Origin: a virus
Direction: 5' to 3' (one strand)
DNA length: 33,196 bases
Virus record (IMG/VR): IMGVR_UViG_3300042868_008267
Location: 1 to 33,196 of that record
Shown: positions 7,981 to 16,684 of the stretch, piece after piece
Position numbering within the stretch: the stretch's first letter is position 1
Layout: each line of letters opens with the position of its first letter
The notes under the pieces: generated by a model
The model's input: only the letters and a program-made list of their open reading frames with translations
Databases searched by the model: none
What the model was told of the DNA's origin: nothing
Translations under genes and position numbers: made by a program

Positions 7981-8876
7981 TGGCGACCACGGCCCGAAAA
8001 AACGTCCAGGTAGACGCCTCGGCGCTAATCGACCATTTGCACGATTACGCCTTGGTTATGGGCAAAAGCTTGGGCGAGGTCGTCCGCGACCAGGCGGCGC
8101 TATTCTGCCAGGATATGATCGCTTACTCCCGGCCCTTTTCCGGCAAAAAGCCCGGATCGGGGGCGACCGGCCAGGCCAAGACGACGGGTAACGATAACGT
8201 CAAAAATTCAATCCGTAAGATTTTCCGGCCCGTCGATCTGGCGACCAAGGAGCAAATTGCCGCGGTCGGTAAGTACGAGGTTTTTAAAATGTGGACCAAG
8301 CGCAAGGGCGAGAGGGTCCAGGGGAAAGGTAAGGCCATTCGCTGGCAAGCTTTCCAACAGAAATACGGCGGCGGCCCTTCTATGGGGTTCGTCGATTCCG
8401 GCGACCTTTCGACCCTGGGGCGCATCCACCGATCCCTGCGTACCGATAACGGACGCGGTTCCCTCAATTCCACGGCCCGAAACTCTAAACAACCCTTTGC
8501 AATCGTCGCCAAGGATCGGGATATTGAGCGATATATCCGGCAGCAGCAAATCGACGTTGGTACGCTAAAATCGGCGTATTACTTTGCCGGTGTCCAGATT
8601 AAGGGGAAAATCAAGGCCCCGGCCTGGGCGAAACAACCGGGCGGTCGGGAAAATGCCATTGCCCAGGATAAGATCGGCCAACCAATGAAACCAGAGGTTA
8701 CCGTCGGTAACCAGATTGGCGGCAAGGCCGGTAACGATAAATTCGTTAAAATCGCCATTTCCCATCGGGCGTACGCAATGCGGGTTAAAATGGCCGCCGA
8801 GCTGAATAAGCAAAAGGTCCCCCTTTGGGTTGCATCGGCCCGCGGCCAAACGACCAGGACGGCCAAATATTTCTGA
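7980..8876 (+). CDS. Minor head/tail protein of unknown function
   Basis: A 298-residue basic protein, translationally coupled to the preceding gene by a TAATG overlap. It has many Lys and Gln residues, a segment rich in Gly/Lys (residues about 57-72), and no transmembrane segments. A C-terminal part with FVKIAISHRAYAMRVKMAAE recalls HK97-gp10-like neck proteins, though it is longer than that family (about 130-180 residues). Position between the connector and a tail-terminator candidate supports a structural neck or completion role. Function is not established. Confidence 0.5.
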   Translation: MATTARKNVQVDASALIDHLHDYALVMGKSLGEVVRDQAALFCQDMIAYSRPFSGKKPGSGATGQAKTTGNDNVKNSIRKIFRPVDLATKEQIAAVGKYEVFKMWTKRKGERVQGKGKAIRWQAFQQKYGGGPSMGFVDSGDLSTLGRIHRSLRTDNGRGSLNSTARNSKQPFAIVAKDRDIERYIRQQQIDVGTLKSAYYFAGVQIKGKIKAPAWAKQPGGRENAIAQDKIGQPMKPEVTVGNQIGGKAGNDKFVKIAISHRAYAMRVKMAAELNKQKVPLWVASARGQTTRTAKYF

Positions 8877-8880
8877 TCTT

Positions 8881-9318
8881 ATGCCTACCCTCTACGGAAT
8901 CCGTACCATTGCCGAACAATCGGCGCTTGCCTGGTTTACTCAAAACGCCGCGTACCTCCCCGGCGTCGAGCTGAATGCGGGCCAAACGGACGAAATCCGG
9001 GCCGTCCCGATTGTTATTTTGCACGCCGAAAGCGCCCGCGCTCACCCCGATCTTGGCGGCAACCCCCTAGGCAATTTCGAGATTACCCTTAAAATCTACG
9101 TCTATTCGTCCGCGGACGATTCGACCTTGGCGCAGCACCGGGAACGGGTCGAGGCCGTGCAGGGGATTATGCAGGACGCCGCGGGCCTTTCTGCAGCTTG
9201 GACCCAGGGGACCTTATATGCCTCTTGGGTCGTCTCGGACGACGAGGGGGTCGCAGATCGCCGGTACGGTAATATCGTCGAATATACCCTCGTCGCGGCC
9301 TATCCGGCCCAAACTTGA
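8881..9318 (+). CDS. Tail terminator-like protein, putative
   Basis: A 145-residue protein with the layout of tail-terminator/neck proteins (lambda gpU-like size and position): an N-terminal helix (TIAEQSALAWFTQNA), a strand-rich middle ending ITLKIYVYS, a helix with LAQHRERVEAVQGIMQDAA, and a C-terminal strand in NIVEYTLVAAYP. ATG 8881 is chosen because it follows the upstream stop directly and has the TATG context; a longer in-frame version would overlap the previous gene. Its TGA stop is part of repeat copy 4. Confidence 0.5.
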   Translation: MPTLYGIRTIAEQSALAWFTQNAAYLPGVELNAGQTDEIRAVPIVILHAESARAHPDLGGNPLGNFEITLKIYVYSSADDSTLAQHRERVEAVQGIMQDAAGLSAAWTQGTLYASWVVSDDEGVADRRYGNIVEYTLVAAYPAQT

Positions 9319-9330
9319 CTCCCGCGTTGA
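9315..9330 (+). repeat. Start-associated repeat, copy 4
   Basis: TTGACTCCCGCGTTGA. As with copy 2, the TGA inside the motif is the stop of the preceding gene (9316-9318). The following tail gene starts at 9351, the longest motif-to-start distance of the five copies (21 bases). Confidence 0.85.
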
Positions 9331-9350
9331 TTCAATAACCGACCGACCTT

Positions 9351-9689
9351 ATGGCCCTCCCTCAAACTTTTGGCGTTTCCCACGTTTTCGGCGTCCTGGA
9401 ATCTGGCATTTTCGTTACGATTCAAACGGACTCCGTCGATCAGAAACCGGCGCTCGACGTTGAGGTTATGGACGAAACCGGCGTGGTCATTACCGACCGC
9501 CTGGACGACCAGCGCCTCGAAACCACGGTTTCCGGCGTCCTTAAGACGGGTTCGTCGGTCCCGACCGCGGGCGACCAATTCAATTACGACGGGGTTAATT
9601 ACATTATCAAGGGCGTTACTAACGACGGTTCCAATAACGCCTTTCGCAAGGTTACCCTTAAGCTGGTCAAGTACCAGGAGATCGCCTAA
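9351..9689 (+). CDS. Tail protein, unknown (possible minor tube component)
   Basis: A 112-residue, strand-rich protein with alternating hydrophobic and polar residues (for example IFVTIQTDSVDQKPALDVEV and FRKVTLKLVKYQEIA at the C-terminus). It lies between the terminator candidate and the presumed tape-measure region, where tail tube or tail-completion proteins are encoded. It is short for a major tail protein (usually 150-250 residues). A second candidate for the tube protein is the 286-residue product at 11544. The function is inferred from position only. Confidence 0.45.
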   Translation: MALPQTFGVSHVFGVLESGIFVTIQTDSVDQKPALDVEVMDETGVVITDRLDDQRLETTVSGVLKTGSSVPTAGDQFNYDGVNYIIKGVTNDGSNNAFRKVTLKLVKYQEIA

Positions 9690-9707
9690 CCCGCGTAACC
9701 GACGCCC

Positions 9708-10304
9708 GTGGCCTCCCGTTGGACACAGGCCGCGACAATCCTGCGCCCCGAAATCGAGGTTTGCGGGGTTCGTCTATTGCCATTCTGCCTCCGGCATCGG
9801 GTTGCGCTGGAGGCAATCGAAAGCCCGATCTTGGATACGTCCAAGCCCCTTACCGCAAAGCATATGATCGCCGCGGTCCGTATCCTCTCGACGCACGACC
9901 TGGAACATATCCGGCGACCCCATACCCTCCGCGAATCCTGGTGGATTGGCCGGTTGACGTTTTCCAATACTGTCCTTTCCCAGGAGGCCGCAAAGCTGCT
10001 GGCATACCTAGAGGCGCAATCCCTTTGGCCGCGTTTCTGGACCAAGGAGGAGAGCGAGGGCCGATCTGGCGGGGTCCCTTGGCCCTTGGCGATTGTCGCC
10101 TCCCTTACGCGGAACGGTTGCACGCTAACCGAGGCGTGGACGATGCCAGAGGCCGAGGCCGTTTGGCTGCACGTCGCTAATACCATCGCCTCCGGGGCAA
10201 AGGTCGAAATCGTATCCGACGTCGAATGGACCGCAATGGAGCGATATAAGGCCGAGGAGGCCGCCAAAGCTGCCGCCGCGAATCCAGGAGATCGCAAAAA
10301 CTAA
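9708..10304 (+). CDS. Tail assembly chaperone-like protein, putative
   Basis: A 198-residue helical protein just upstream of the tape-measure candidate, the usual place of tail assembly chaperones (lambda gpG/GT). It starts at GTG 9708; no ATG near this point extends the same frame. Visible segments are a leucine-rich N-terminal half, a WPLAIVASLTRNG stretch, and an Ala/Lys-rich C-terminus (about residues 178-192). No slippery sequence with a frameshift extension was seen between this gene and the next, so the gpG-GT frameshift appears to be missing. The assignment is contextual. Confidence 0.45.
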   Translation: MASRWTQAATILRPEIEVCGVRLLPFCLRHRVALEAIESPILDTSKPLTAKHMIAAVRILSTHDLEHIRRPHTLRESWWIGRLTFSNTVLSQEAAKLLAYLEAQSLWPRFWTKEESEGRSGGVPWPLAIVASLTRNGCTLTEAWTMPEAEAVWLHVANTIASGAKVEIVSDVEWTAMERYKAEEAAKAAAANPGDRKN

Positions 10305-10306
10305 TT

Positions 10307-11542
10307 ATGGCCGACGACGTAAAAGTTAAATTTGGCGGGGATTTCACCGACGTTGCCAAGGGGGCGGGCGAGGCGGTCAACCGCGCCGGGTCCTCCCTAA
10401 CGGCCTGGTTTAACGATTTTAGGAAATCGACCGAGGCGTCGATCCTCTCGTCCCTGGCGCTTGCCAACATTTTTTCCAATTTCGTAAAGGGGGCCGCCGA
10501 AACCCTCCAGTATTTCCGCGAAATGGATTTGGCCCTTAAACGGTTCGGGGGATCGGGGGACGCCCAATTTCAACAGCTCGCCAAATATGGCAAGGAGGTA
10601 GGGGTATCTATGGAAACCGTCGCCCGGACGACGAATCATTTTAATAAGGTCCGCAGCGAGGCCGCCAAGGGTAACCAAACCTATATCTCCATTCTTAAGC
10701 AATTCGGGTTTACCCAAAAGGAGATCAATTCCGGCAATATCTCGTCGATTGAGGTCCTTGGGCGCTTGGCCGACGCATACGATAAAACGGGTTACGAGGG
10801 CCTGGTCGGCGAACGTGCGATGAATCTATTTGGTATCCGCGGTAAGGAGCTTTCGGCGATCTTTAAGAATGGCCGGGAATCCCTAGAGGCGTTTACCAAA
10901 TCTATGGCGACTATGTCGCGGGAATCCATTACCAAGCTGTCGGAAACCCAGGCGAAAATCGAATATATGCAGCGCAAGGCAAAGGAGACGTTTTACCAGG
11001 GGCCGTTAGAAGGATACTCTAATTACCTTGTTCGCCAGCAAGCGGTATCGGAAATTACCCGATCTAGGGATCGGGCATTTGAAACTAACTTTTTCGGATT
11101 CCGGACGGATAAAACCTCCGGCGGGGGAACCATTGCCCAACAGGCAAAATCGGACGCGGGCCTAATTGTTAGCCAATTTGAGGGGTTTATTCCTGGCATT
11201 AAAGAGGCGGCAGCAATCGCCAGTAATAAGGGAAGCTGGGCGGGCCAGGACGAGAAGATCGTTAAGTATATGGAGGAGCTAGGTAAATCCCTTAACCTTT
11301 ACGTTAAGCAGCTGGAATCCTCACCAAAGGACAAAAAGGCGGGCCTCGAAATCCCCTTGGTCAAGGAATTGCTAACCTCCTCCTCCCTCCAGGCCATCGG
11401 GGGCGGGGACATTTCCTCGGTGCTTTCCGGCACGGTCCAGGCCAGTATGCTAACCGCAATGCAGGAAACCGCGGCCAATACCGGCAAGCTCGCCGCAGAA
11501 TCCAGCCAACCCGATCCCAACCCGCCCAACGTCGCAAAATAA
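10307..11542 (+). CDS. Tape measure protein candidate, short
   Basis: A 411-residue mainly helical protein. It has a hydrophobic N-terminal region (SILSSLALANIFSNFVKGAA, residues 44-63) followed by domains resembling the start of tape-measure proteins (ALKRFGGSGDAQFQQLAKYG, GNISSIEVLGRLADAYDKTG, ERAMNLFGIRGKEL). The RLADAYDKTG...GIRGKEL pattern is typical of tape-measure N-terminal domains. No other gene here is long enough for the role. If correct, it would set a short tail, roughly 60 nm by the usual ruler of about 0.15 nm per residue. It could alternatively be a tail-needle or injection protein. Confidence 0.65.
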   Translation: MADDVKVKFGGDFTDVAKGAGEAVNRAGSSLTAWFNDFRKSTEASILSSLALANIFSNFVKGAAETLQYFREMDLALKRFGGSGDAQFQQLAKYGKEVGVSMETVARTTNHFNKVRSEAAKGNQTYISILKQFGFTQKEINSGNISSIEVLGRLADAYDKTGYEGLVGERAMNLFGIRGKELSAIFKNGRESLEAFTKSMATMSRESITKLSETQAKIEYMQRKAKETFYQGPLEGYSNYLVRQQAVSEITRSRDRAFETNFFGFRTDKTSGGGTIAQQAKSDAGLIVSQFEGFIPGIKEAAAIASNKGSWAGQDEKIVKYMEELGKSLNLYVKQLESSPKDKKAGLEIPLVKELLTSSSLQAIGGGDISSVLSGTVQASMLTAMQETAANTGKLAAESSQPDPNPPNVAK

Positions 11543-11543
11543 T

Positions 11544-12404
11544 ATGCCCGCCCCATCTAATAACCGGAAAAGCTATGGTAACGACCTCCAGGCCCCAATG
11601 CCGCAGCCGGTCGGGACCGTGTCGGTTGATGGGTTCGGCTTGGCCCAAGCGCAATTAACCTATACGGTCGATTCGTCGGACGTAAATATTGGCGGGGTAA
11701 TCGCCCAGTTTTCCGAGGGGGACAATTACCCTTATGATCTCGGCTTTACGATGAAATCGTACAAAGTTACGACCTCCTTTGGTAAGGGCGGGGTCGCTAA
11801 TATCGTCGTCGATTTTATGGGCATTCGGTCCTTTAATGGATATACGAAACCCCAGGTTACTGGGATTGCCACGTCCACGGCGCAGCCAATCGAGGCCCAT
11901 CCTAATTTTACCAAGGTAACGTCCGAGGCCGCCGGTGGCGTCGTCCTGGCGGGATACCCCCCGTCGAATCTGGTTAACGACAATAAACCTATTTTCGTCC
12001 AATCGACCGATCCGTACGCTACTTGGACGTTCCGCGGGTTCGGGCTGCGTACCGACGGCGAGGTAAACATTAAGGCCGGTATCCGGCAATATCTAGCCCC
12101 CTTGGCGACCCTCCGCGGCCAGATTTTCCTCGGCCCTGGGGCGTCTAGCTCGGCCTCTACTTTCCTCCAATCCGTCGGCAAGCGCCTAACCAATGCCGAC
12201 GTTAGCAAGCTCGTACAACCCGCCAACCTGGCCGGGGCGCTGGAATCCGAGGACGAAAATTACGCCCTCCTTTCGGCGGCTAACGCGGAATGTATCGGGG
12301 ACCCCGACAATCTGGCGGCCATTAAAGTTACTTACGATATTATGGTCGGCGGCGAGATCGGTTGGGATAAAGACATTTACGGCCAAGCGCCGTCGATTCT
12401 CTAA
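11544..12404 (+). CDS. Tail structural protein (tube or distal tail), putative
   Basis: A 286-residue beta-rich protein starting two bases after the tape-measure stop codon. Strand-like stretches include YTVDSSDVNIGGVIAQFSEG, FTMKSYKVTTSFGKGGVANI and ATWTFRGFGLRTDGEVNIKA; the C-terminus is IKVTYDIMVGGEIGWDKDIY. The size and strand content would fit either a major tail tube protein displaced downstream of the tape measure or a distal-tail/baseplate protein. No diagnostic motif is visible. Confidence 0.45.
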   Translation: MPAPSNNRKSYGNDLQAPMPQPVGTVSVDGFGLAQAQLTYTVDSSDVNIGGVIAQFSEGDNYPYDLGFTMKSYKVTTSFGKGGVANIVVDFMGIRSFNGYTKPQVTGIATSTAQPIEAHPNFTKVTSEAAGGVVLAGYPPSNLVNDNKPIFVQSTDPYATWTFRGFGLRTDGEVNIKAGIRQYLAPLATLRGQIFLGPGASSSASTFLQSVGKRLTNADVSKLVQPANLAGALESEDENYALLSAANAECIGDPDNLAAIKVTYDIMVGGEIGWDKDIYGQAPSIL

Positions 12405-12405
12405 T

Positions 12406-13125
12406 ATGAATGACGCCGGTTTTAATGGGACCGGGTCCCGGTTTAACTCTCGTTTCGAGGCCGGTTCGCCGATCTACGCAAAGCAGCTTAACGATCTGGC
12501 GACGGGCATTCAATCGGCCTTGCCCCAACCTTACGTTGGGTATGGTCCGTCGGTTTCCTTTACCCCTGGAGGCGGGATTATCGCGGGGGGTATGGAGGAT
12601 ACGCCGGTCGCCCCCGCCAAGGCATATTGCCCGTTAGCAATCTATAACCTCCGGAAATCCACCGCCGAGGGGACCGCGGGTAACTATTATATCAATATCG
12701 CCCCAGGGGCGGTTAATAACTTGGTCGTTAAATCGGACGACGGCGTCGTGCTAACGGACGACCCTCCCCCGGATATCCAAGTTTTTTCGGACGGTATTAC
12801 CGAGGCGGGCGTGGTTAATTACATCTACGTCCGTTGCGGCAACAGTCCGGCGGGCGGGGCGGGCGGGGCGCAATACCCCTCCCGATCTGGAGAAGGATAC
12901 CCGTCGATCCGCGTAAGCGCCGAACAGGATAAGGTAGACGATTCGACGTATTCTTGGATTTTGATTGGGGTCGTAACCGGCCAAAAGGTCCTTATCCCCG
13001 ATACGGAACCCCCTGAATACCAGGAAATCCTTAATATCCAGCAGCTGATCGGTTGTAACTCCCTATGGACGGAAAGGTTTGTTTGCGGGGATAACCCGGT
13101 CGAATACTGGTGGAGCGCCGTTTGA
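12406..13125 (+). CDS. Tail tip or baseplate protein, unknown
   Basis: A 239-residue protein with an N-terminus rich in Asn/Gly/Ser/Phe (MNDAGFNGTGSRFNSRFEAG) and several Pro/Gly-rich turns (SFTPGGGIIAGGMEDTP). The C-terminal part contains VNYIYVRCGNSPAGGAGGAQ and SYSWILIGVVTGQKVLIPD-like strands. It sits in an unbroken run of tail genes with an overlap-free TAATATG junction upstream. Its composition suggests an extended adaptor in the tail tip. No family recognised. Confidence 0.45.
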   Translation: MNDAGFNGTGSRFNSRFEAGSPIYAKQLNDLATGIQSALPQPYVGYGPSVSFTPGGGIIAGGMEDTPVAPAKAYCPLAIYNLRKSTAEGTAGNYYINIAPGAVNNLVVKSDDGVVLTDDPPPDIQVFSDGITEAGVVNYIYVRCGNSPAGGAGGAQYPSRSGEGYPSIRVSAEQDKVDDSTYSWILIGVVTGQKVLIPDTEPPEYQEILNIQQLIGCNSLWTERFVCGDNPVEYWWSAV

Positions 13126-13126
13126 T

Positions 13127-14110
13127 ATGGCATTGCCCAAGCGAAAGGGGGCCGTTTATGCCTGGTTGGCCGACCCGTCCGTTTACCCCCAAGGTACGCA
13201 GCGATTAGACGATACCACAATCGCGGACGAGCAGCTGGTCGTCCCGCCTTACGATCCCCAACCGCGACCACCGGCCCAAGGGACGTTTTTCTCGTATAAG
13301 GAATATTTCCCAGATTACCCGCCAGGGTTTACGGTAAAAGTAAAAGACGCAATAATGGGGGGCGAGGTCCAATCGGGAAATATCATCCAATTTCGGGCGT
13401 CGTCCGAGCTAGAAATAAAGTATCCGACCGGGGCCGTGGTAAATTACAACCCTACCCCTCCCCCGCTAGGCCCAGGAGATCAACCCCCCGACCCTAACGG
13501 TACGACCGGCATTTACGAGGAAAGCCGCGACCTTGGCGTATTCCCTGCCTTGCCGCGGTACGTTACCGACGATCCCTTTAGCTTTTCTTCCGGCGCAAAT
13601 TACGATTGGTACGCACCGCGGGATTTTGTACCGACAAAGGACGAGCGCCTCGACGCAAATTCGTTTGGTTTCGACGGGTTCGGGATTTTCGGTTCCTGGG
13701 ACGTTAGCGTTGAAAATCTAATGTCGCGGGTCCTCAACCTTGAGACAAACGAATACGAGGAATACCCATACGCCCAGGCGACGACCGACGTAAAGGTTAC
13801 GACCAAGATTAAGGCGATTAACGATTGGGATATTTGTTGCTGGAACGACGGGACAGTCGTTAGCGGGAAGATCGCAATCTGGACCCTGGACGCCACGACC
13901 AAGACGAACCCCGAAACCGGGACGGGTTGGTTTGGTATGTTTGTCGATACCGGCACGACCTTTGCGCCGCATACCGAGCTGGATTGGTCGGTTACAATCG
14001 AGGAGGGGTTCGACGGCCCGGAAATCGAAATCCCCAAGGTCGAGGGTAAAGTATCCTTTATTAACGATATTTGGATTACCTCGGTTACCCCTCCCCCCGG
14101 CCCCGCATAG
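13127..14110 (+). CDS. Tail tip or fibre-associated protein, unknown
   Basis: A 327-residue protein with many aromatic residues, Pro and Asp, and few Lys runs. Segments such as YFPDYPPGFTVKVKDAIMGG, PGDQPPDPNGTTGIYEESRD and TGTGWFGMFVDTGTTFAPHT alternate loops and strands. It looks like an exposed tail-tip protein and may bind the fibre encoded downstream. ATG 13127 is two bases after the upstream TGA and carries the TATG context; an in-frame ATG at 13079 would overlap the previous gene. No motif defines a function. Confidence 0.45.
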   Translation: MALPKRKGAVYAWLADPSVYPQGTQRLDDTTIADEQLVVPPYDPQPRPPAQGTFFSYKEYFPDYPPGFTVKVKDAIMGGEVQSGNIIQFRASSELEIKYPTGAVVNYNPTPPPLGPGDQPPDPNGTTGIYEESRDLGVFPALPRYVTDDPFSFSSGANYDWYAPRDFVPTKDERLDANSFGFDGFGIFGSWDVSVENLMSRVLNLETNEYEEYPYAQATTDVKVTTKIKAINDWDICCWNDGTVVSGKIAIWTLDATTKTNPETGTGWFGMFVDTGTTFAPHTELDWSVTIEEGFDGPEIEIPKVEGKVSFINDIWITSVTPPPGPA

Positions 14111-14115
14111 GGGGT

Positions 14116-14131
14116 TTGACTCCCGCGTTGG
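14116..14131 (+). repeat. Start-associated repeat, copy 5
   Basis: TTGACTCCCGCGTTGG, in the gap between the tail-tip gene and the fibre-adaptor gene, with ATG 14135 beginning four bases after it. CCCC (14101-14104) and GGGG (14111-14114) just upstream could form a weak hairpin. This is the last copy; none was seen in the lysis, early, recombination or replication regions. Confidence 0.85.
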
Positions 14132-14134
14132 TCT

Positions 14135-14449
14135 ATGGCGTCCCCGACGGTATCCTGGAAACGCGGCAGCACATTTGCGGCCACGGTAACCTATACCCCA
14201 GGCGCAGGGGACCCCTCCAGCTTGGACGGGGTAACCGTTGAATGTTCCGTTATGGACCATCGGGAGGTCCGATACCCCCTTATCGTCTCGATCCTGCCGG
14301 GGAATCTCTCGTTTAACATCCTTTACCCTGGCGATACGTCCGAATGGGCCGCCGGGACCGCGGCGCTGGATTACCGATGCCTGGAGAATGGGGTCGTTTT
14401 CTACTCCACGACGGCCCGGTTTACAATCGACCCGCAAATTACCCTTTAA
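14135..14449 (+). CDS. Fibre-adaptor-like beta-sandwich protein
   Basis: A 104-residue protein with a single Ig-like beta-sandwich pattern: KRGSTFAATVTYTPGAGDPS, GVTVECSVMDHREVRYPLIV, NLSFNILYPGDTSEWAAGTA, LDYRCLENGVVFYSTTARFT. The order 'RGsTF, gxtVex, T..WaaGta.lDy.., G.v..s...fti' resembles the N-terminal domain of upper-baseplate (BppU-like) proteins in siphophages that connect receptor-binding fibres. It is followed immediately by the fibre gene (TAAATG junction), which supports that role. The family link is from pattern memory. Confidence 0.6.
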   Translation: MASPTVSWKRGSTFAATVTYTPGAGDPSSLDGVTVECSVMDHREVRYPLIVSILPGNLSFNILYPGDTSEWAAGTAALDYRCLENGVVFYSTTARFTIDPQITL

Positions 14450-16531
14450 ATGGCAACCCTTACGACGACCATTCGTTATTCCGAACCCGCCGGTTCGATC
14501 ATTACGTCCTTGGGCGTCCCAGGTCCTGCGGGTCCTGGCGTGCCGGTCGGCGGGGCTGCGGGCCAGATTTTGGCGAAAATCGACGCCCAAAATTACAATA
14601 CCCATTGGGTTACCCCCCAAGACGATTCCGCGATTTGGGGCCAGATTTCCGGGGACCTTGCCAATCAGCTCGATCTCTCCTCGGCGCTATCCCTTAAACT
14701 GGACGCCTCGACGGCGGCCTCGACGTACCTTACCCAATCCGGCGCCGCCTCGACGTACCAAACCCTTTCGGGTATGTCGGCCTACCTTTCCAAGGCTGGA
14801 AACCTAGCGGGCCTTACCGATCTAGATACGGCCCGGAATAACCTCAACCTTGGGGTCCTTAATTCCCCGATTTTTGCCGCCCTTACCATCCAGGGGTCCG
14901 GCGCTAATGCCGGGCAGCTTGGGGCGACGTTCCTATCCCTAACCCATTCGGTTTACGGCCAGTTTATGATTTCGCCGTCGTCGGGCATTACGTTCCCCGA
15001 TTCGACGGTCCAAGTAACGGCCTATACCGGCGATAACGAGGTATCCTGGGGCGAAATTAACGGCCAGATCGTAAACCAGGTCGATCTCCAAAGCGCCCTC
15101 GATTCCAAATACCCCGCGTCCAACCCCTCCGGGTTTATCGACGCATCGGCCCTTGCTCCCTACCTTACCAGCGCCGACGCCGCCTCGACGTACGCGGTAA
15201 CCGCCCGCGGCCTCCCCGCCGGAGGGATTACGGCCCAGGTATTAAGCAAGGCCAGCAATTCCGATTATTCCTCGACCTGGACGACGATTATCCCTGGAGA
15301 TCGTTACCTTACCAGCTCGACGACGCCCAATACCATCAATAACCAGAATAAGACGTTTATCGTCGGTACGGGCCTATCCTATACGACGCAGCAGGACGCG
15401 GTTATTTCTTACGACACCGCAAACCATATGCACGTCCGGGTCGTATCGTACAACCCGACGACCGGCCAGCTCGACGTAAACGTCCTATCCCATACCGGAT
15501 CGGGAACGTATTCCTCTTGGGTCGTTAACGTCGGGGGTACGGTTCCCGCGACGACGGTTGCCTGGGGTTCAATCACCGGCACAATTTCGGCGCAGCTGGA
15601 CCTCCAGGCGGCCCTCGATACCAAGCTTAACATTACGACGGCGGCCTCGACGTACTTTACGATCTCGGCGGCTGCGGGTAAGGCCAACCTTTCGGGCGGC
15701 ACGTTCACCGGAAAGGTTAACTTTACGCCGGTCGGGGGGGCTGCGGGCCTTAACGTCGGTATCGGCGGGACAAGCGCCGGATCGACCAATAATGGCGACC
15801 TTTGGATTACGACCGGAGGAGCTAACCTAAATTTCCGCGATGGTACGGGGGCCTGGAAAGTACTTGCTGCTTTAAGTAACGGTAACGTATTTAGCGCCGT
15901 TCAAACCATTGACGTAAATAGCGCATCAACGGCCTTGCGGGTTACCCAACGCGGAGCCGGAAACGCAATCGTCGTCGAGGATAGTACGACCCCGGACGCA
16001 ACGGCGTTCGTCGTCGATCAGTTTGGCAAGGTCGGGGTCGGCGTTGCGCCGGATTCCACCGCGGCCATTAAAGTTGATTCTAACGGTATTATGTTCGGCG
16101 ACGGATCGACGCAAACCGTTGCGGGCATCGGTGACGCCCCTTCCGATGGATATACTTATGGCCGGGTAAACGGAAATTGGGGGGCGATAACCCCAGTAAC
16201 GAATAATAGCCAGTTGGATACGACGGTTACCACCAGCGCAGCCTCCAGCATTTTTGTCGGAGGAGCCTCTTTCCCTCGTAATAGCATTATCCGAATGACG
16301 TACGAGGGCGCTCCTACTGTTTATTTTGAAAGCCCAGGCACGTTTATTGCTGGAGATCGGGTTATAATCGTAAACGAGACGACCGAATATATTACCTTTA
16401 CGGCGGGCGGGGGCGTTACTCTTTTATCCGTTGCCGGTTATTATTCTGTTAATGCTGGCGGCGTCGTTACCGGAATCTATCTCGGTGGAGATACTTGGGT
16501 AATCTACGGTTGGTTAACCGATATTATCTAA
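14450..16531 (+). CDS. Tail fibre / receptor-binding protein
   Basis: A 693-residue Ala/Ser/Thr/Gly-rich fibre. A short collagen-like segment (LGVPGPAGPGVPVGG, residues about 21-35) is followed by a repeated module, 'WG.I.G....Q.DL..AL..K', beginning at Trp63, Trp200 and Trp372, twice followed closely by AASTYL/AASTYF. The C-terminal 180 residues form a different domain (SFPRNSIIRMTYEGAPTVYF and VTLLSVAGYYSVNAGGVV) and probably carry receptor binding. Codon choice in the last 600-700 bases shifts towards GGA, AGC and T/A-ending codons compared with the preceding part, consistent with exchange of the tip. No intramolecular chaperone or peptidase motif seen. Confidence 0.82.
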   Translation: MATLTTTIRYSEPAGSIITSLGVPGPAGPGVPVGGAAGQILAKIDAQNYNTHWVTPQDDSAIWGQISGDLANQLDLSSALSLKLDASTAASTYLTQSGAASTYQTLSGMSAYLSKAGNLAGLTDLDTARNNLNLGVLNSPIFAALTIQGSGANAGQLGATFLSLTHSVYGQFMISPSSGITFPDSTVQVTAYTGDNEVSWGEINGQIVNQVDLQSALDSKYPASNPSGFIDASALAPYLTSADAASTYAVTARGLPAGGITAQVLSKASNSDYSSTWTTIIPGDRYLTSSTTPNTINNQNKTFIVGTGLSYTTQQDAVISYDTANHMHVRVVSYNPTTGQLDVNVLSHTGSGTYSSWVVNVGGTVPATTVAWGSITGTISAQLDLQAALDTKLNITTAASTYFTISAAAGKANLSGGTFTGKVNFTPVGGAAGLNVGIGGTSAGSTNNGDLWITTGGANLNFRDGTGAWKVLAALSNGNVFSAVQTIDVNSASTALRVTQRGAGNAIVVEDSTTPDATAFVVDQFGKVGVGVAPDSTAAIKVDSNGIMFGDGSTQTVAGIGDAPSDGYTYGRVNGNWGAITPVTNNSQLDTTVTTSAASSIFVGGASFPRNSIIRMTYEGAPTVYFESPGTFIAGDRVIIVNETTEYITFTAGGGVTLLSVAGYYSVNAGGVVTGIYLGGDTWVIYGWLTDII

Positions 16532-16543
16532 CAAATCGAAAAA

Positions 16544-16681
16544 ATGATTACCCATATTCTCGCCCTCCTCGTCGGATTCCTCGCAGGATTCCTCGTACAC
16601 CGTCGCCACGCCGCAAAGGCCGCCGCCTTGGAATCCAAGGGCCGATCCCTTCTCGCGGCCCTCAAGGGTAAGGACGAATAA
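16544..16681 (+). CDS. Small single-pass membrane protein (45 aa)
   Basis: A 45-residue ORF starting at ATG 16544 and ending TAA 16679-16681, filling the gap between the fibre and lipoprotein genes. Residues about 4-18 (HILALLVGFLAGFLV) form one transmembrane helix, followed by a basic HRRHAAKAAALESKGR tail. Codon use matches its neighbours. Position at the start of the lysis cassette suggests a lysis-associated membrane peptide such as a pinholin-like or spanin partner, but a single short helix cannot define this. Confidence 0.6.
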   Translation: MITHILALLVGFLAGFLVHRRHAAKAAALESKGRSLLAALKGKDE

Positions 16682-16684
16682 GCT

